Below, one piece after another: positions 36,652-49,500 of a DNA stretch of 64,000 bases (positions within the stretch are counted from its first letter, which is position 1; the number at the start of each line of letters is the position of its first letter). This DNA comes from Rutidosis leptorrhynchoides. Taxonomy: Eukaryota; Streptophyta; Magnoliopsida; Asterales; Asteraceae. The stretch spans positions 315,008,501 through 315,072,500 of the forward strand of contig NC_092335.1 in the NCBI RefSeq assembly GCF_046630445.1. Direction: 5' to 3'. The notes under the pieces were generated by a model. It made no database searches. It was not told the DNA's origin and worked only from the letters and a program-made list of their open reading frames with translations. Made by a program: the position numbers and the translations under genes.

Positions 36652-38986
36652 AATACTACATCCGTTGACAATGCAGTCAAAATAAGATACACGATGATGA
36701 TTTTGTAAATGCAAAATTTTCTTGAATAAAGCATGTATGACTCCATGCACATAGCTTGTATAACGTATAAGCAAATAGCGGAAGACTTCTAGAAACCTGA
36801 GAATAAACATGCTTAAAAGTGTCAACACAAAGGTTGGTGAGTTCATAGTTTTAGTATTGCACATAATCTGTATATAAAGGTGGATCACAAGATTTCAGTT
36901 GTTTCATCCAGAAACGTTTATCAAAATATTCTACGAAATTAAGCACTCTGGTAACTAAACTTTAACGTTATAATAAGTACCTTTGTTTCAACATACATGC
37001 AACCAACATGTACAATACACACAATCCAACGTGTACTAAACTCAAATAGCATACGTCTGTTTTATAGTTCAGGCTAGGGTTTCTATACCTGCAACAAATG
37101 GGGATGTCAAGCCCTATGGATCCATATACAACTATTCGCGCCCACCAGTTCTTATAACTGGAAGCTACTAGTTACCAAAGCTAAGGGATTTTCGGTTTAA
37201 ACTCGGTGTAGAATTTAGTATGTACTTGTATCCATTGCGTTTAAAATAAAGTGCATGTATTCTCAGCCCAAAAATATAGATTGCAAAAGCAATTAAAAAT
37301 GAAGCAAATGAAACTCACCTTAGCAGCTCATAAATTCATTCACTGAAATGTGACCGAAACTCGAAATGCAAAGTAACCATAGATCTCAACCTAGAGAACA
37401 TATGTTGGTCAATACATGTCTAATAAGCTAAGTCGGGTCATAGTGTATCACGATCCTAATGCTCGAGACCGACATGCAAAAATTAACAAAAGTCATCTCA
37501 AAAGTCAACCTGACCCAATATGATCTTTAAATCTATACATGTTTATTATCATAGTATATGTCTTGATAATTGAACGAATTTGTAGTTTATCAATCTCAAA
37601 ATATTATTTATTTCAGGAGCTATATTATATTTGAATTATCATGGCAATCGAAAATATTTTATTATTTCACGTAGCTTTCCAATACTTGTAAAATCATATT
37701 ATAGTGTTTATAAAGCTTTAAAACATGATAAGACAGTCAACTTTGACAATTGTTCAACAAAACGAGACGTGTTTTATATAGAAATTCATTTACTCGATTA
37801 GTAATTTCTAAAAATCCAATTTATCAATCTCATAGACAAGTTGTTTAAATATTAATTTACAGTTTCAAATACAATTTCAATTAACATCAAACATAATTCA
37901 GTTGACCATATCTTATAATCCGTTCATCGAAATCACGCGATTTCTAAATAAAAAGTTAATAATATTTCGCCAGCTTTCCAAAAACATGCATATCATATAC
38001 TTTATATCAGTAGCATATGTATCAAATTCGTGATTCATTATAAACTATCTAACGACAAAATTAAAGCATACAAGCATGCATAACCATATATACTCGAGCA
38101 CTAGACAAGGATACACGATTAATATATAAAAGTTAAGTTATGAGTGCTCACGTATCAATATTGTGATTCAATATTGTAGGAAAGTACGTAAACGCAACGG
38201 AGACGATAAACACTAGATTGACCTCACGAGCATACCCCCGAACAATACCCATAACCTCCATAGTTATAACCCATAATTTCCTTAGCTCTATCCCGCTTGA
38301 AAACTTGTTTTGAAATAACACGCTCATGACCTCGTCGTAGTATTTTATGTATAATACTAATAATACTAAGATTAAAATCTATAATAATAATCTTAATACT
38401 AATTAATAAAAATAATAATAATATAAATATAAATAATAATTTACGGAGTACTTGAGATAGATGGAAAGAAAATGAAAACTGAATCAGAAATCGTGCAATT
38501 TATAGGAATGTGGCTGCCACCAACCCCCATGCTATCGCATGGGGTTTAGCCTCTATGGCCATGCGATCACATGGCCTAAGAAATCTAGCTCACAAATGTT
38601 AACTTCTTCTACCGACACATTTATATATATTATTTAATATATAATATATTTAATCTTTAGAATTAATTAGATATTATATTATATTCTCGTGCATAGTTGA
38701 TTTGTAATTTTAGCACCGATGAATTGTACGTTGATGCTCGACTTACATACCGGTTTCGGTTTTTCGAACGTCCTTTCGTACGCTAAGAAAACTTGTACTT
38801 TACATTTCGCGACACGTACCTTTATCAATAACTAGACTTATTTTGCCAATAATTATATTAATTGAAATGTAACTTATTCATTTGAGTTTTTTAGTCATTT
38901 GCTTCTATAAATCAACGCCTCGTTATTTATCAAAGTATATTTAATTCAAAACGTTTTATATATAAGTTAATATTATATTTTGTAAA

Positions 38987-39068
<82 letters not shown>

Positions 39069-39975
39069 TCATTTAAAAATATAAACTTGTACACATTCTA
39101 TATATAATTGAAATATAATATTTAGTTTTTCAAAATTATATTTTCAAAGTTCATTTATAATCATTTAAATAATAGAAAAATATTATGTCGTATCACGTTT
39201 ATGTTTTTGAAACACTATATATACTTGTAATTTATAAGTTTTAATTAAATCCTTCAAAATTCATAAACAAATTATCTTATAAAATGTTTTAATAATAAAG
39301 TTCTTTTTAAATTGAAAACATTTTAGTACGTTTGAAACTAAATCAAATAAATATTATAATTTGTTCTTCAAAGTTAAATATTTTTAGGAAACATTTTGTA
39401 TAAAGGTTAAACTAATGGAAATCGTTATATCATAAAGTTTTAGGAAAGTAAAATCGTATATAACTCGTAACAGGTTTTCAAGTTTTTAAATTACCATCTG
39501 CTGGTGAAGCGTAAGAGAAAGTCCGAAGGTTAGATAAACGTATGAAAATACTTTAATGAAAAACGTCATTTTTCTTAACTTGTCGATATCCATTTTTCTA
39601 AGTTATCTATATTCCCATCATTTCTCTTTCACCCTAAATAATATGAAAGTTAACTAGTTAACACCTACATAGGAAATCGAACAGGAACTCCACTAACGTT
39701 TGTCTAACTTTCGTTATTTGACACTTTGTGCGTACTTGTAGATTACTTTACCATTTTCCGAATGTTGTTTATCCCAATGTATCTGATAATTCAATCATTT
39801 GATATTATCTTTTAATTCCGTTGATAAGTATATTGAAACAATTACGTTCATGTAAGTATTATTCATTTAATACTTTGTTAACGTTCTCAAGTCATATAAT
39901 AGACTTCATAACTTATTTTCATATCAATCAAACCGTTTAATGTTTTATTAATATTTCTCAATTTAATATTCACAC

Positions 39976-40070
<95 letters not shown>

Positions 40071-40253
40071 TGCATATCTATTTACACATAATCGTTCGTG
40101 AATTGTTGGGAACAGTTGAAGGGTAAATGAATACATGAACACAGTTCAAAGTTTTTGAGATTTCAACATTACAGACTTTGCTTATCTTGTCGGAAACATT
40201 AAATCATTTAAAGATAAAGTTTAAATTTGGTCGGAAATTTCTGGGTCGTCACA
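36652..40253 (-). repeat. 5' LTR of G4, missing its inner end
   Basis: It aligns with 20304-23883 of the 3' LTR. It contains two longer TA arrays (38991-39066 and about 39987-40067) and a TG run (39976-39987) that the other LTR lacks. The duplication junction of the segmental repeat falls in that TG/TA array. The last 270 bp are copied at 54589-54841. Confidence 0.85.
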
Positions 40254-40611
40254 GATACTGAACAATGCAGGGTTGGCCTTGGATTCACGAACCTTTATCA
40301 AGTATTATATATTAACACATATCATATTTAATCAACTAAATTTATTTATAATTTATAATGTATTAGATTAATATCATTATATATAATCATACTAATATTT
40401 ATAATAGGTTATATATATATATGATATAATAGGTTATATATATATATATATATATATTAATAAATGCTATATTAATATAAGTAATATTATATTATATTAG
40501 TTAATATATTAAAATCTAATATTAGTATACTTGTGATATATGTAATACATATATATTTTTATATAAATATCTTTTGTTTGTAAAAATAATAATTACAATA
40601 CTAATAAAATA

Positions 40612-40905
<294 letters not shown>

Positions 40906-42741
40906 TGTAATAACTCGCCTATTTAATTATTTATCATGTACCAAACTGCTTTATCATCTTCATCATTACATCCTAACATCATCATCATAAACATCTTATT
41001 CATAGTCATCGATCTTAATCTAATCATCATCATAACTATATCATCATTTTAATCTAATCCAAACATCATCAACTAATTGTTATTACGTAAATACTATCAT
41101 CATTATCGAATTGTTTTTCACCCTTGATGATCACCATACATCGATCATCATTTTTTCCATTAACAAGACATCCTTGTCATCAATCATTATACGTATCAAA
41201 TGATCCCATCGTTTATTAACAATTATATCCTAACATAAAATCATAATCTTAAAATCATAATCTTAAAATCATAAGCATCATCGTTATTCCCATTATTCCC
41301 ATAACATTTGGCCCAACAACACCATAGATTAGTCGGCCCAACTAGATAACTAAATCTCAGCCCAATCAGAGAACTAAAGTTCGACCCAAAATAGAAAACA
41401 TAAAACGGGCAGCCCTAATCTATTGTCTGCTCATTTTCTTTTTTTTTTTTATAAAAAAAATGCTAGTTTAAAGGTATTAACATAAAGGTGGACATCGACC
41501 ACCACTAACACTTTCGATTCATCATTATTATTTCATCCAACGTTTCTTTAATCATCAACATTCATGAGGTAATGTTTCTGTTTGCAAAAGAACAAAAAAA
41601 AACAGAAGAGGAAAAAAGAATAGGGAAGGTGGTGTTGTGATGGTGATTTCATTTGGTTCCAGCTGATCAAAACAGGAAGGAAGAACGCAACAGCAGGTTT
41701 ATATTGGAGGAAGCTGTTGGTGTTGGTGGATTTCACATCGAACAGAAATATATATGATGCATCAGTTATGGCTCAAGAGAAAAGAAGAAAGAGTGAAAAA
41801 GGAAATTGTTGCAGGTAACTGTATCATCCCTTTATCCATTTACAGTTTCATCGTTGTCATGGCTTAGATGGTGGGTGTGATTCTTTGGATTGTATAGTCA
41901 TCTAGGTTAAAGGTTATGGTGGTTGCGTGAGTGAGTTCACGAGTAGAAACAAAGTTGTAGTAGCAATCTAATGATGTTGATCGATGGTATGATGGTAGCA
42001 TTGGTGACGGTTTGATTCATTGGTGAGGGTGGTGTGTGTGGTCAATGGTGGTGATTGTGAAGAAAAGTAGTGAAAGGTGGTTGTATTGTTGATTGAAATA
42101 GAAGAACAGAATAGAAATGGGTTTGTGATTTAAGATGATCAAGGGGTAGTGGTGATTTGAAGATTAGAGAGAGATAGGATTGAAGGTGTTACGATGGATC
42201 ATGTAGATGGTGATCGTTGGTGGGGATTGGTGGTGTTTTGAGGTGAGCCGAAAGCGTAATCATAAACAATAACGGATTCGATGGTGAAAGTCATGTGGTG
42301 TTCGATAGAAAGAAAGAAATAGGAATACGATGGTGATGAGTTTTTGAATGGTTCTTGAATTCGAATAACAAGTCACAATGAATGGTTAATCGAACAAGAT
42401 GATGATTGTGATTGATGTTCTTGACGTTTGTTGTTGTTGATATATGAAAATATAATCAAAGGTGGTGGTTTAAGAGGGATTCACGGTATTGAGTAAAACA
42501 TGGCTGAACATTAAAGAAGAGAAAAATGTAAGATGAAAAATCATAAAATGGGCCATGAATGCTTAAATAATTAAGAGTTGGTTTGGTGTGCTGGCTGAGT
42601 TATCATATAAACAAGTGGTAGACTTTTAAGACATAAGGTAAAGGTGGTATTCAAAAGTGCTAGATGTTATTGTGATCGAGATACAGAAAGCAAAACAAGT
42701 GGGTTTGATATTTGTGTGGTGTTAGTATCATGTATCACATA

Positions 42742-42742
<1 letters not shown>

Positions 42743-42818
<76 letters not shown>
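42743..42818. repeat. CA/TA compound microsatellite (unit A)
   Basis: About 18 CA units run straight into about 20 TA units. In unit B (about 57331-57443) both parts are longer. Confidence 0.9.
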
Positions 42819-42821
<3 letters not shown>

Positions 42822-44088
42822 CTAAACCTAATCTAAATAATATTAATATTAATATAATAATAATTATAATATAATTTAATAACAACACGTTGGATGAATA
42901 TGAGATGAAAAACAGTTCAGCAGCCTATGATTTTAAATTTATCTGCCGATAGTTTTCACGAACTGTGTATCATCTACTATTTGAAATCAGTGGCGGATAA
43001 AAGTCTTCAGAAAAATCCTAAATTTTTACAGTAATTATCTTTATTTATTTGAGTCATTATGGTATAAAATTTTATCATTAATTATTAAATAAAAAATTAC
43101 ATCAACTGTCCTGCTCGATTCTGAGTAAAATATAAAAAGTGCTAAAATTTAATAACTAGATCCTAAATACATTTTTAGTAAGCCTAAAATTTATAAAACT
43201 TATTTTCGGATCACCATTTATTTTAAAATCATATAAGTTCGAATTTAACTTGCTTAATATCAATATAATAATCAACGAGTATTACAATTATTTAATATTT
43301 ATTTTTAATATACTTTATTTGTATATAAATATGTTTTAAATAATAATTATTTTTTTTACATAATTAATTTCTAATATTTACATCATAAATTATATTTCAA
43401 ATTATATATATTTATTTTAATATATACATATGTATTTTACAAATAGTTGTTCGTGAATCGTCGAGAACGGTCGATGGTCAATTGAACAGTTCAAAATTTT
43501 TGAGACTCAACCTAACAGATTTTGCTTATCGTGTCGAAATCATATAAAGATCAAGATTATATTTGGTCAGAAATTTCCGGGTCGTCACATGTGTTGAGTG
43601 CGTTCTAGAGTGAGTTCTCTAGTGTATGAGAACTTGGACGTGCGAAAATTGTCAAGGCCATCCTTGATGGACGGTCAAAACGAAGGTTCACATGGTAATG
43701 GTGAACGAGTTATGAGTTAAGCGAGATCGCATGTCGGTTGCGTTACCGAAGAGGTTGCGGGAAATTTCATCACCATGTGCGTGGTGCGGATGACCCAAAT
43801 AGATTGTCGGTTGACGACGGTACTCTAAGTCGTGAATTAGAGTGTGACAAGAAATCGTGGAGGTTTGTTGTGTGGATAGAACGTCGTGTGATAAGGAAGT
43901 GAGACTGATGGGATGCAATGGAGGTATCGAAGGGTCCAAGTTTATATGGATATGTATGCATAGGATGGGTGCGGTTGGGGTAGAGTGATCCTTATGCTTC
44001 GGGGTTCACTTTACATGTGTGTGGGAGAATGGACCCCGTGAGTCTCAGGTCCACTAAGCACGTTTGTGCGTTTTGAGTTACCACCCTT

Positions 44089-44466
44089 AGGGTAGTGAAT
44101 CGCGTGTGTTTTCGAGTTCACATTGACGTGAGTAAGCCAACCCCGTTAATGTTGTTGAGGTGATTTAGGATGTGAATCGCGTGTGGTTTCGGATTCACAA
44201 TGTCGCGTGTGATTTTGGGCATCCCCATTGTTGTTGTTATGGCTTAGGGTAGTAAATCTCGTGTGGTTTCGGATTCACTAGGGCCCGTGTGGTTTTGGCC
44301 AACCCTATTGTCGTATGGATTAGGGTAGTGAATCGCGTGTGGTTTCGGATTCACTAGGGCGCGTGTGGTTTCAGCTAACCCCCATTGTAGTTGAGTTGAA
44401 GGTGGCGAATCGCGTGTGGTTTCGGATTCACTATGGCGCGTGTGATTTCGACCAACCTTCGTGTGT
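44089..44466. repeat. Minisatellite, 76-80-bp unit, five copies (unit A)
   Basis: Each copy has gtgaatcgcgtgtggtttcg or a close form, then gattcact, a gcgcgtgtg word and an ccaacccc-like word, ending in a gtagtt/gttgtt stretch. The copies start near 44091, 44166, 44246, 44323 and 44402. They differ from each other by 10-20 percent, but the array is almost unchanged in unit B. Confidence 0.85.
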
Positions 44467-44719
44467 TTAAGGTTAAGGGGTTAACCATGTTAAAATTTTG
44501 TGTGTGTGTGTGTGTATATATATATATACATATATATTGTTGTGTTGTAGCTAAGCCTGCAGATTTGACATGGTGATACGTAGCGTATAGCTTGCTTAGT
44601 TATACGTGGGCATGGTATGCGTTTATTACTTGTGTTGGTGATACATATTCATTTTATGCATATGTATGGATATAACATGTTTTACCCTCTCGTTGTTTAT
44701 ATTTTTATAGATTCGCAAG

Positions 44720-44929
44720 GTGGAGGCTGCAAGGATTAGTACGGGAACTAGTGTATTACCGCGTGATGCTTTAGAAGACTTTGCTTATCGATTTGACTTA
44801 GGATTGGGTAGTGCATTCCCAATCACCATGCTCGGTCTTTTGTTGGAATTTAAACGCTTTGGATCGAAAGTGTCTTTTGATTATGTTAAACGGGTCTTGG
44901 TAAACCATGGGTTGTTATGCCCATTTTGA
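44720..44929 (+). CDS. Unrecognised 69-codon frame (unit A)
   Basis: The frame reads GTSVLPRDALEDFAYRF and then GLGSAFPITMLGLLLEFKRF, and ends LVNHGLLCPF. It is preceded by tttttatag, which looks like a splice acceptor, so it could be the last exon of a degenerate gene or a transposon C-terminus. Composition is more coding-like than its surroundings. No family is recognised. Unit B has an identical frame at 61606-61815, but the units are too young for conservation to mean anything. Confidence 0.25.
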   Translation: MEAARISTGTSVLPRDALEDFAYRFDLGLGSAFPITMLGLLLEFKRFGSKVSFDYVKRVLVNHGLLCPF

Positions 44930-45777
44930 CATTTGGATTTATGTATTGAATAAATTAAAGATGTTCAAAATTTTCGGGTATTGGAAGTGTTTTGAAAACA
45001 TAAATTGTGGTGCTGTGTTATTAATATTATTGTTATAAAAGAAAAAACAATTTCGGATTGGATTAATGGCGGGTTGGGTGATTACAGGTTTCTGTTTTGT
45101 TTTGTTTATGTTTTCTATTTTTTCGGTTGGAGGTGGTCTCCATTAGATCTGTTGTGTGTTTCTTGTGTAATCGCTGATGGTGGTGTTAACACTGGCAAGT
45201 GCTGGATGATTTATATTTGAATGATTTAAAGGTTCCGAATGAAGTTGGTTCTGAATGACAATAATCTATTAATTGTCATTTTGAATTAACAATGAATAAT
45301 GTAAAATTACTATATTAATGTTATTAATAATTTAAACAATGATAGTTGTTTAATAAGTAATTTTGATTAAATTTAAAGATTTTATTAAATAGAATTTATG
45401 TGTTTTTTTTTTAGAGATTCTATTAAATAGAATTTATGTGTTTAATGGTAAAGATAGTATTTTTACTTTGAATGATTCGATATTGAATAGTGAACAATTC
45501 AACCAAATATGTTATTTATAGATCAGAAACAAACGCGTTTAATCATGAGTAATATTTGAGCTTTTATACATATCAAATTGTGGCGTCCCCTTGACCGAAT
45601 AATTATTACGTTTAGTTTATCTGAGCAGTATCGAGTGGGAAATTTACCGTTTTATAAATATGTGGAAAGGCATGAAACACACAACGCGTACTTTTGGAAT
45701 AATATTGAAATCTTGAAGACGGAAAGAAAAGTTGAAAAGGGTAGTTTAGAATTTGTCTTCTTCCCCCTCTTTCTCTT

Positions 45778-46515
45778 CTCTCTATATCTATAGTAAAACA
45801 TTTGTTCCTGTTTTAAACAAAAATAAAATAAAATAAAATTATTTATTCCTATCAATTGCTTCAGCTTCATCAATCGATTATCTCACCACAATCTCCATCG
45901 ATCGATCACTTCAACTCCGGTAACTTTTTTTTTTTTTTGTCTCGAGATTAAATTTTATTACTTCTTACCGTTTTAATTTGAACGTTACTTGTTTTTGTAT
46001 TTCTTTGATTTAATTTTCATTCCGTTTGAATTCTTTTATTTCAAGTAGTTAAATCGGAAGCTCTGTTAATTATTGTTCTTTGAAACTTTCAACTCTTGAT
46101 GTTTGACTAATAATAATCAAATGTATAATCAGCAAATAGTCAAATAGGTATCATCCTTAAGTTGTATAATCGCAATCAGGAAATCAAATCTTGCAAATTT
46201 TTTTTTTTTTTTTTTTTTGTTTAAAAAATACTCCATATAATCTCTTTTTAAGCCTTAAGTCTGATTAAAATTAATGGTTAGCAGATTATGATTAGGGCAG
46301 TGGAAAATCATTTTAAATTACTAGTATGTTAAACAAAAGTTGTACAAGTATTGTTAATGCCAAGATATCATAAATATCAAGATATTATTATTTTAAATAA
46401 TTTACATGTGGATTCTCATTACTTATAACATCTAGTGTATATACATATTACATTACATATTTGAATAATAATGCAGGCTAAACTAGCTTTATAATTGAAG
46501 GTTTTCGTTTCGAGA
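45778..46515 (+). promoter_or_regulatory. Putative core promoter, 5' UTR and 5' UTR intron of the RHF2A-like gene (unit A)
   Basis: A TATA-like tatatctata lies at 45783-45792 after a pyrimidine-rich cttctctctc stretch. The likely 5' UTR exon ends at 45919 (ctccg|gtaac). An intron of 557 bp runs to aataatgcag at 46467-46476, and the second UTR exon leads to the ATG at 46516. Splice borders follow GT-AG. The transcription start is not determinable from sequence. Confidence 0.45.
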
Positions 46516-49500
46516 ATGGAGGACAGTATTAAATGTGAGGACCATTTGATATCAGCTGCAGCTTTTGTCGAAGGTGGAGTTCAGGATGCTTGTGATGATG
46601 CGTGTAGCATATGCCTTGAAGCATTTTCTGAAAATGATCCGCCTACGGTACATAATTTTGGGACTGCACTATTTCAATAAATAACTTTTTTCGTTTAGCA
46701 AGTAGTTATATACAGTATTTATTTTTTGCTGCAGGTTACGGGTTGCAAGCATGACTTTCATCTTCAATGCATTCTTGAATGGTATTCTAAGTTTGCACTA
46801 TAATTTACCTTTAAAGTTAGAAAACTTTAATACGATGCTTAAAGCTTGATCGAAATTGAGATTACTACATCCCCCTTTTTGATGATAATATATAGCTATG
46901 GTATATGTATCCTTTGTTGTCCATTATATTATTGTATAAACTTGTGTATCCTAATCCAGGCTTCCATAGCTCCAATTGTTAATCTTGACTTGGTGTCAAC
47001 TACAGAGTTACTTAAATTTTAACCTTTTCAGATTAATACTCTTATTGCTTCACATGGTTCCATATAGGTGCCTAAGTAATGTCCATTAGGAATTTAGGAT
47101 TACAGACTAGAGGTGATCATCAGTTAAACCTTTTTGGAACCTAAATCGTAGTATGTTTAGAGAGGAGAAATAGCAAGTTCTAGGTGCTTCGTGCTTTATC
47201 ATTTACCTACCACGCTGATTGACGGTAATGAACAATTGTTGAAGAACTTTGTAATGTGCTATAACATAATTGTCTAGAAACATAAACATAATCGTTCACG
47301 TGTTTAAAAGCTCTAAAATTTTCGTTTAAATTCAACAATTTTGACCTTGAGCGATTTTGACCGATTAAATCCGACTTTACCAACAAATTCATTTTTGACC
47401 CATTGACCGACCTTGACCTATTAATTAAACAGATTTTGGAAATCGGATCGTCATGTTCTTTAAAAGGAGTAATCAGGGAGTGATTAGGCATTTTTTGTAA
47501 CAGTGAATATGTTTGTTATTCTTTAGATATGAAAAATAGTTCATGCTCTATCATTGACCTACTACATTGATTGGTGGTAATAAACGATTGTTGAAGAAAT
47601 CTGTAATGGGCTTTGCAACATTAATACAAATTCAGCGCTAGATGTTTTAACCTTGTGAGTATCATACGAGTGGAATTTGGATGACATGTTTTGTGGAACA
47701 TCTTTTATATGAAAGTCTGAACAAAATATACAAGTGATACAATATATGAGATAAGATACAAGTTGTTTAATACATGAGTTATGATGCTTGCAATAAGTTT
47801 GATGATAGTCGTAATGGAAAATAGTTCATTTTTGGTATTACAAATAGGTTGTTATACTATTAGTTGTATCAATTCAACTTATTATACAGATTCGTGATGC
47901 ATAGAACACGTAGACTGTGATCACCAATACTAAAATTTCAGAAACATAATGTAGTTGGTGTAGAGGATGATTATGGCTCATGGGGCTCAGCCTATATGTT
48001 AGGACTTGAAGAAGGGAAGTCCTACCGAAAGCATTCTCTTGAGGAATGGAAGCTTTAGTATTAATGGAATGAACTCTTAAGTTTCAGAGTTGGTAGAATT
48101 AATGGAATGACACAGTGAAATGTCATATCTTTCATGGCTTCAATAGATAATGAGAACTCATACTTCAAAATAGGAATATATGACATGGTCGTGAAAGCAG
48201 AGGATTTGTTTCTGCAAATTATACTGTATACTTCTACTTAAATTAAGACTTTAATTATCTGCATTTTAAGAGGTTGGAGAGAAGAGTTGATGTCTATTGA
48301 GACTCACAAATTGAAACCCACTCAAAGACAACAGAATCACGTTTCCAACACCCAGTTCAAAAACAAAACAAAAAAACTAGTAAGACGAATTATTGAAAGT
48401 TTCATCAGTTATCAAAATTAATTTTCCACAAAGTTTAATTTGCTCTTTAGGTTGCAAGTCCCTTGGACAATGGTTACATGCTGTTACAGGCACAGCGATG
48501 AATATATACGGCTGAGCATTGTGTTGCGTATAATAGTTTGGAGCCCATTACCAGGTGGGTGAGATAATCATTCAAATAAGTATAATAGATTAGAGGTTAA
48601 GTACTAGTCGTGCAATCTAGCATTAAGAGTACTTAAAGGTTTAAGGTGTGAGAAGCAAAAGTTAGGTAAGGCAATTCTTGTGTTTTAGCACTACTTATAT
48701 GGTTAGATATGAGGTTTGCTTTAGATGTCTATCTAAACTTGTTTTCTTGGCTGCTTGAACTAATTTTTACTATCTTTTAATTAGATACTAACTTTGTAGA
48801 GCAATTATGATGTTGTGGACTCCGGATCTGTCAAGTAATGAGAATCAAAATTATGCACATCTGTTAACAGGGTTGGGTCAAACAGGTTTTGTTTGAGCCA
48901 GTTAAAACAAGTTGGTTCGGCTTGACCTGCTAACATTGTTTGCTTTCTTTTCTAGCATTTTGAACAATGATTAATAATCCCTATATGAACTACCATCTCA
49001 TTTAAATTGATCAAATGTGTAGGATGGATAATCACTTTATTATGACATCTACTACTTTAAACACACTTGAGCCCACAGATTTTAATTAATCCCCTGTTTT
49101 TACGTAAACATGTTGAAATTTGCACTCCTAACGTCGAGCATCACCAACATTCAGTTAAAACATTTTTGCAACTCTTTTGTAGGTGTCAAAGGAGCTCTCA
49201 ATGCCCAATGTGTTGGCAGTCTATAAACCTCAAGGACCCAAGCAGGTTACATTTTTCATATTAAAAGCTTCTTTTTATATATTTGTGAAATGATTACATC
49301 ATTAAAGAAATCAGAATATAATCGCCAGTCCTAAAGGTTGACTTTGGCTCATTTATTGAACCAGCGATATACAATCTGGTCCTTGATCTGATTTTCTTGG
49401 ATTTTGGTTTTTCGGAGTTGGGTAGTTGGAGGGCCCTTTTCTTTTTTCGTGTTTTTTCCTGATAATGTTAATGATTCTTACATCATGATATCTTTACTAA

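Larger units (their letters stand above)
20109..40253 (-). mobile_element. G4: Ty3/gypsy-type element without gag-pol, carrying a nested copia
   Basis: Bounded by the 5-bp target duplication gatac (20104-20108 and 40254-40258). Minus orientation: 3' LTR 20109-23883, internal part 23884-27452, then the copia block 27453-36651, then the rest of the 5' LTR 36652-40253. The element starts TGCGATGACCCGTCC and ends GGGTCGTCACA on the plus strand. The purine tract ACGGGTAGGTAG (minus strand) abuts the 3' LTR. The internal part holds no gag, protease or pol, so it is a non-autonomous or internally deleted relative of the Tekay-like families. The primer site and about 200 bp of the 5' LTR are missing at the copia junction. 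The two LTRs differ by about 3 percent by eye, so the element is around a million years old under usual plant rates. Confidence 0.85.
43590..45560. other. Upstream flank of the RHF2A-like gene (unit A)
   Basis: The DNA into which G1 inserted. It contains the 78-bp minisatellite (44089-44466), a small TG/TA array (44500-44540), an unrecognised 69-codon frame (44720-44929) and an AT-rich stretch with a duplicated attaaatagaatttatgtg word (about 45386 and 45421). The 83-codon antisense frame at 43688-43939 has no recognisable content. The same sequence recurs at 60476-62446. Confidence 0.6.

Noticed and set aside
44089-44466. CRISPR-like array
   Set aside because: Repeats are contiguous 76-80-bp units without unique spacers, in plant nuclear DNA; it is a minisatellite.
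45578-45793. 71-codon plus-strand frame just upstream of the RHF2A-like gene
   Set aside because: It overlaps the promoter and TATA-like site and has no recognisable domain; it is copied in unit B only because the unit is young.
47207-47491. 94-codon minus-strand frame in intron 2
   Set aside because: AT-rich, no domain, overlaps a diverged direct repeat; chance frame.
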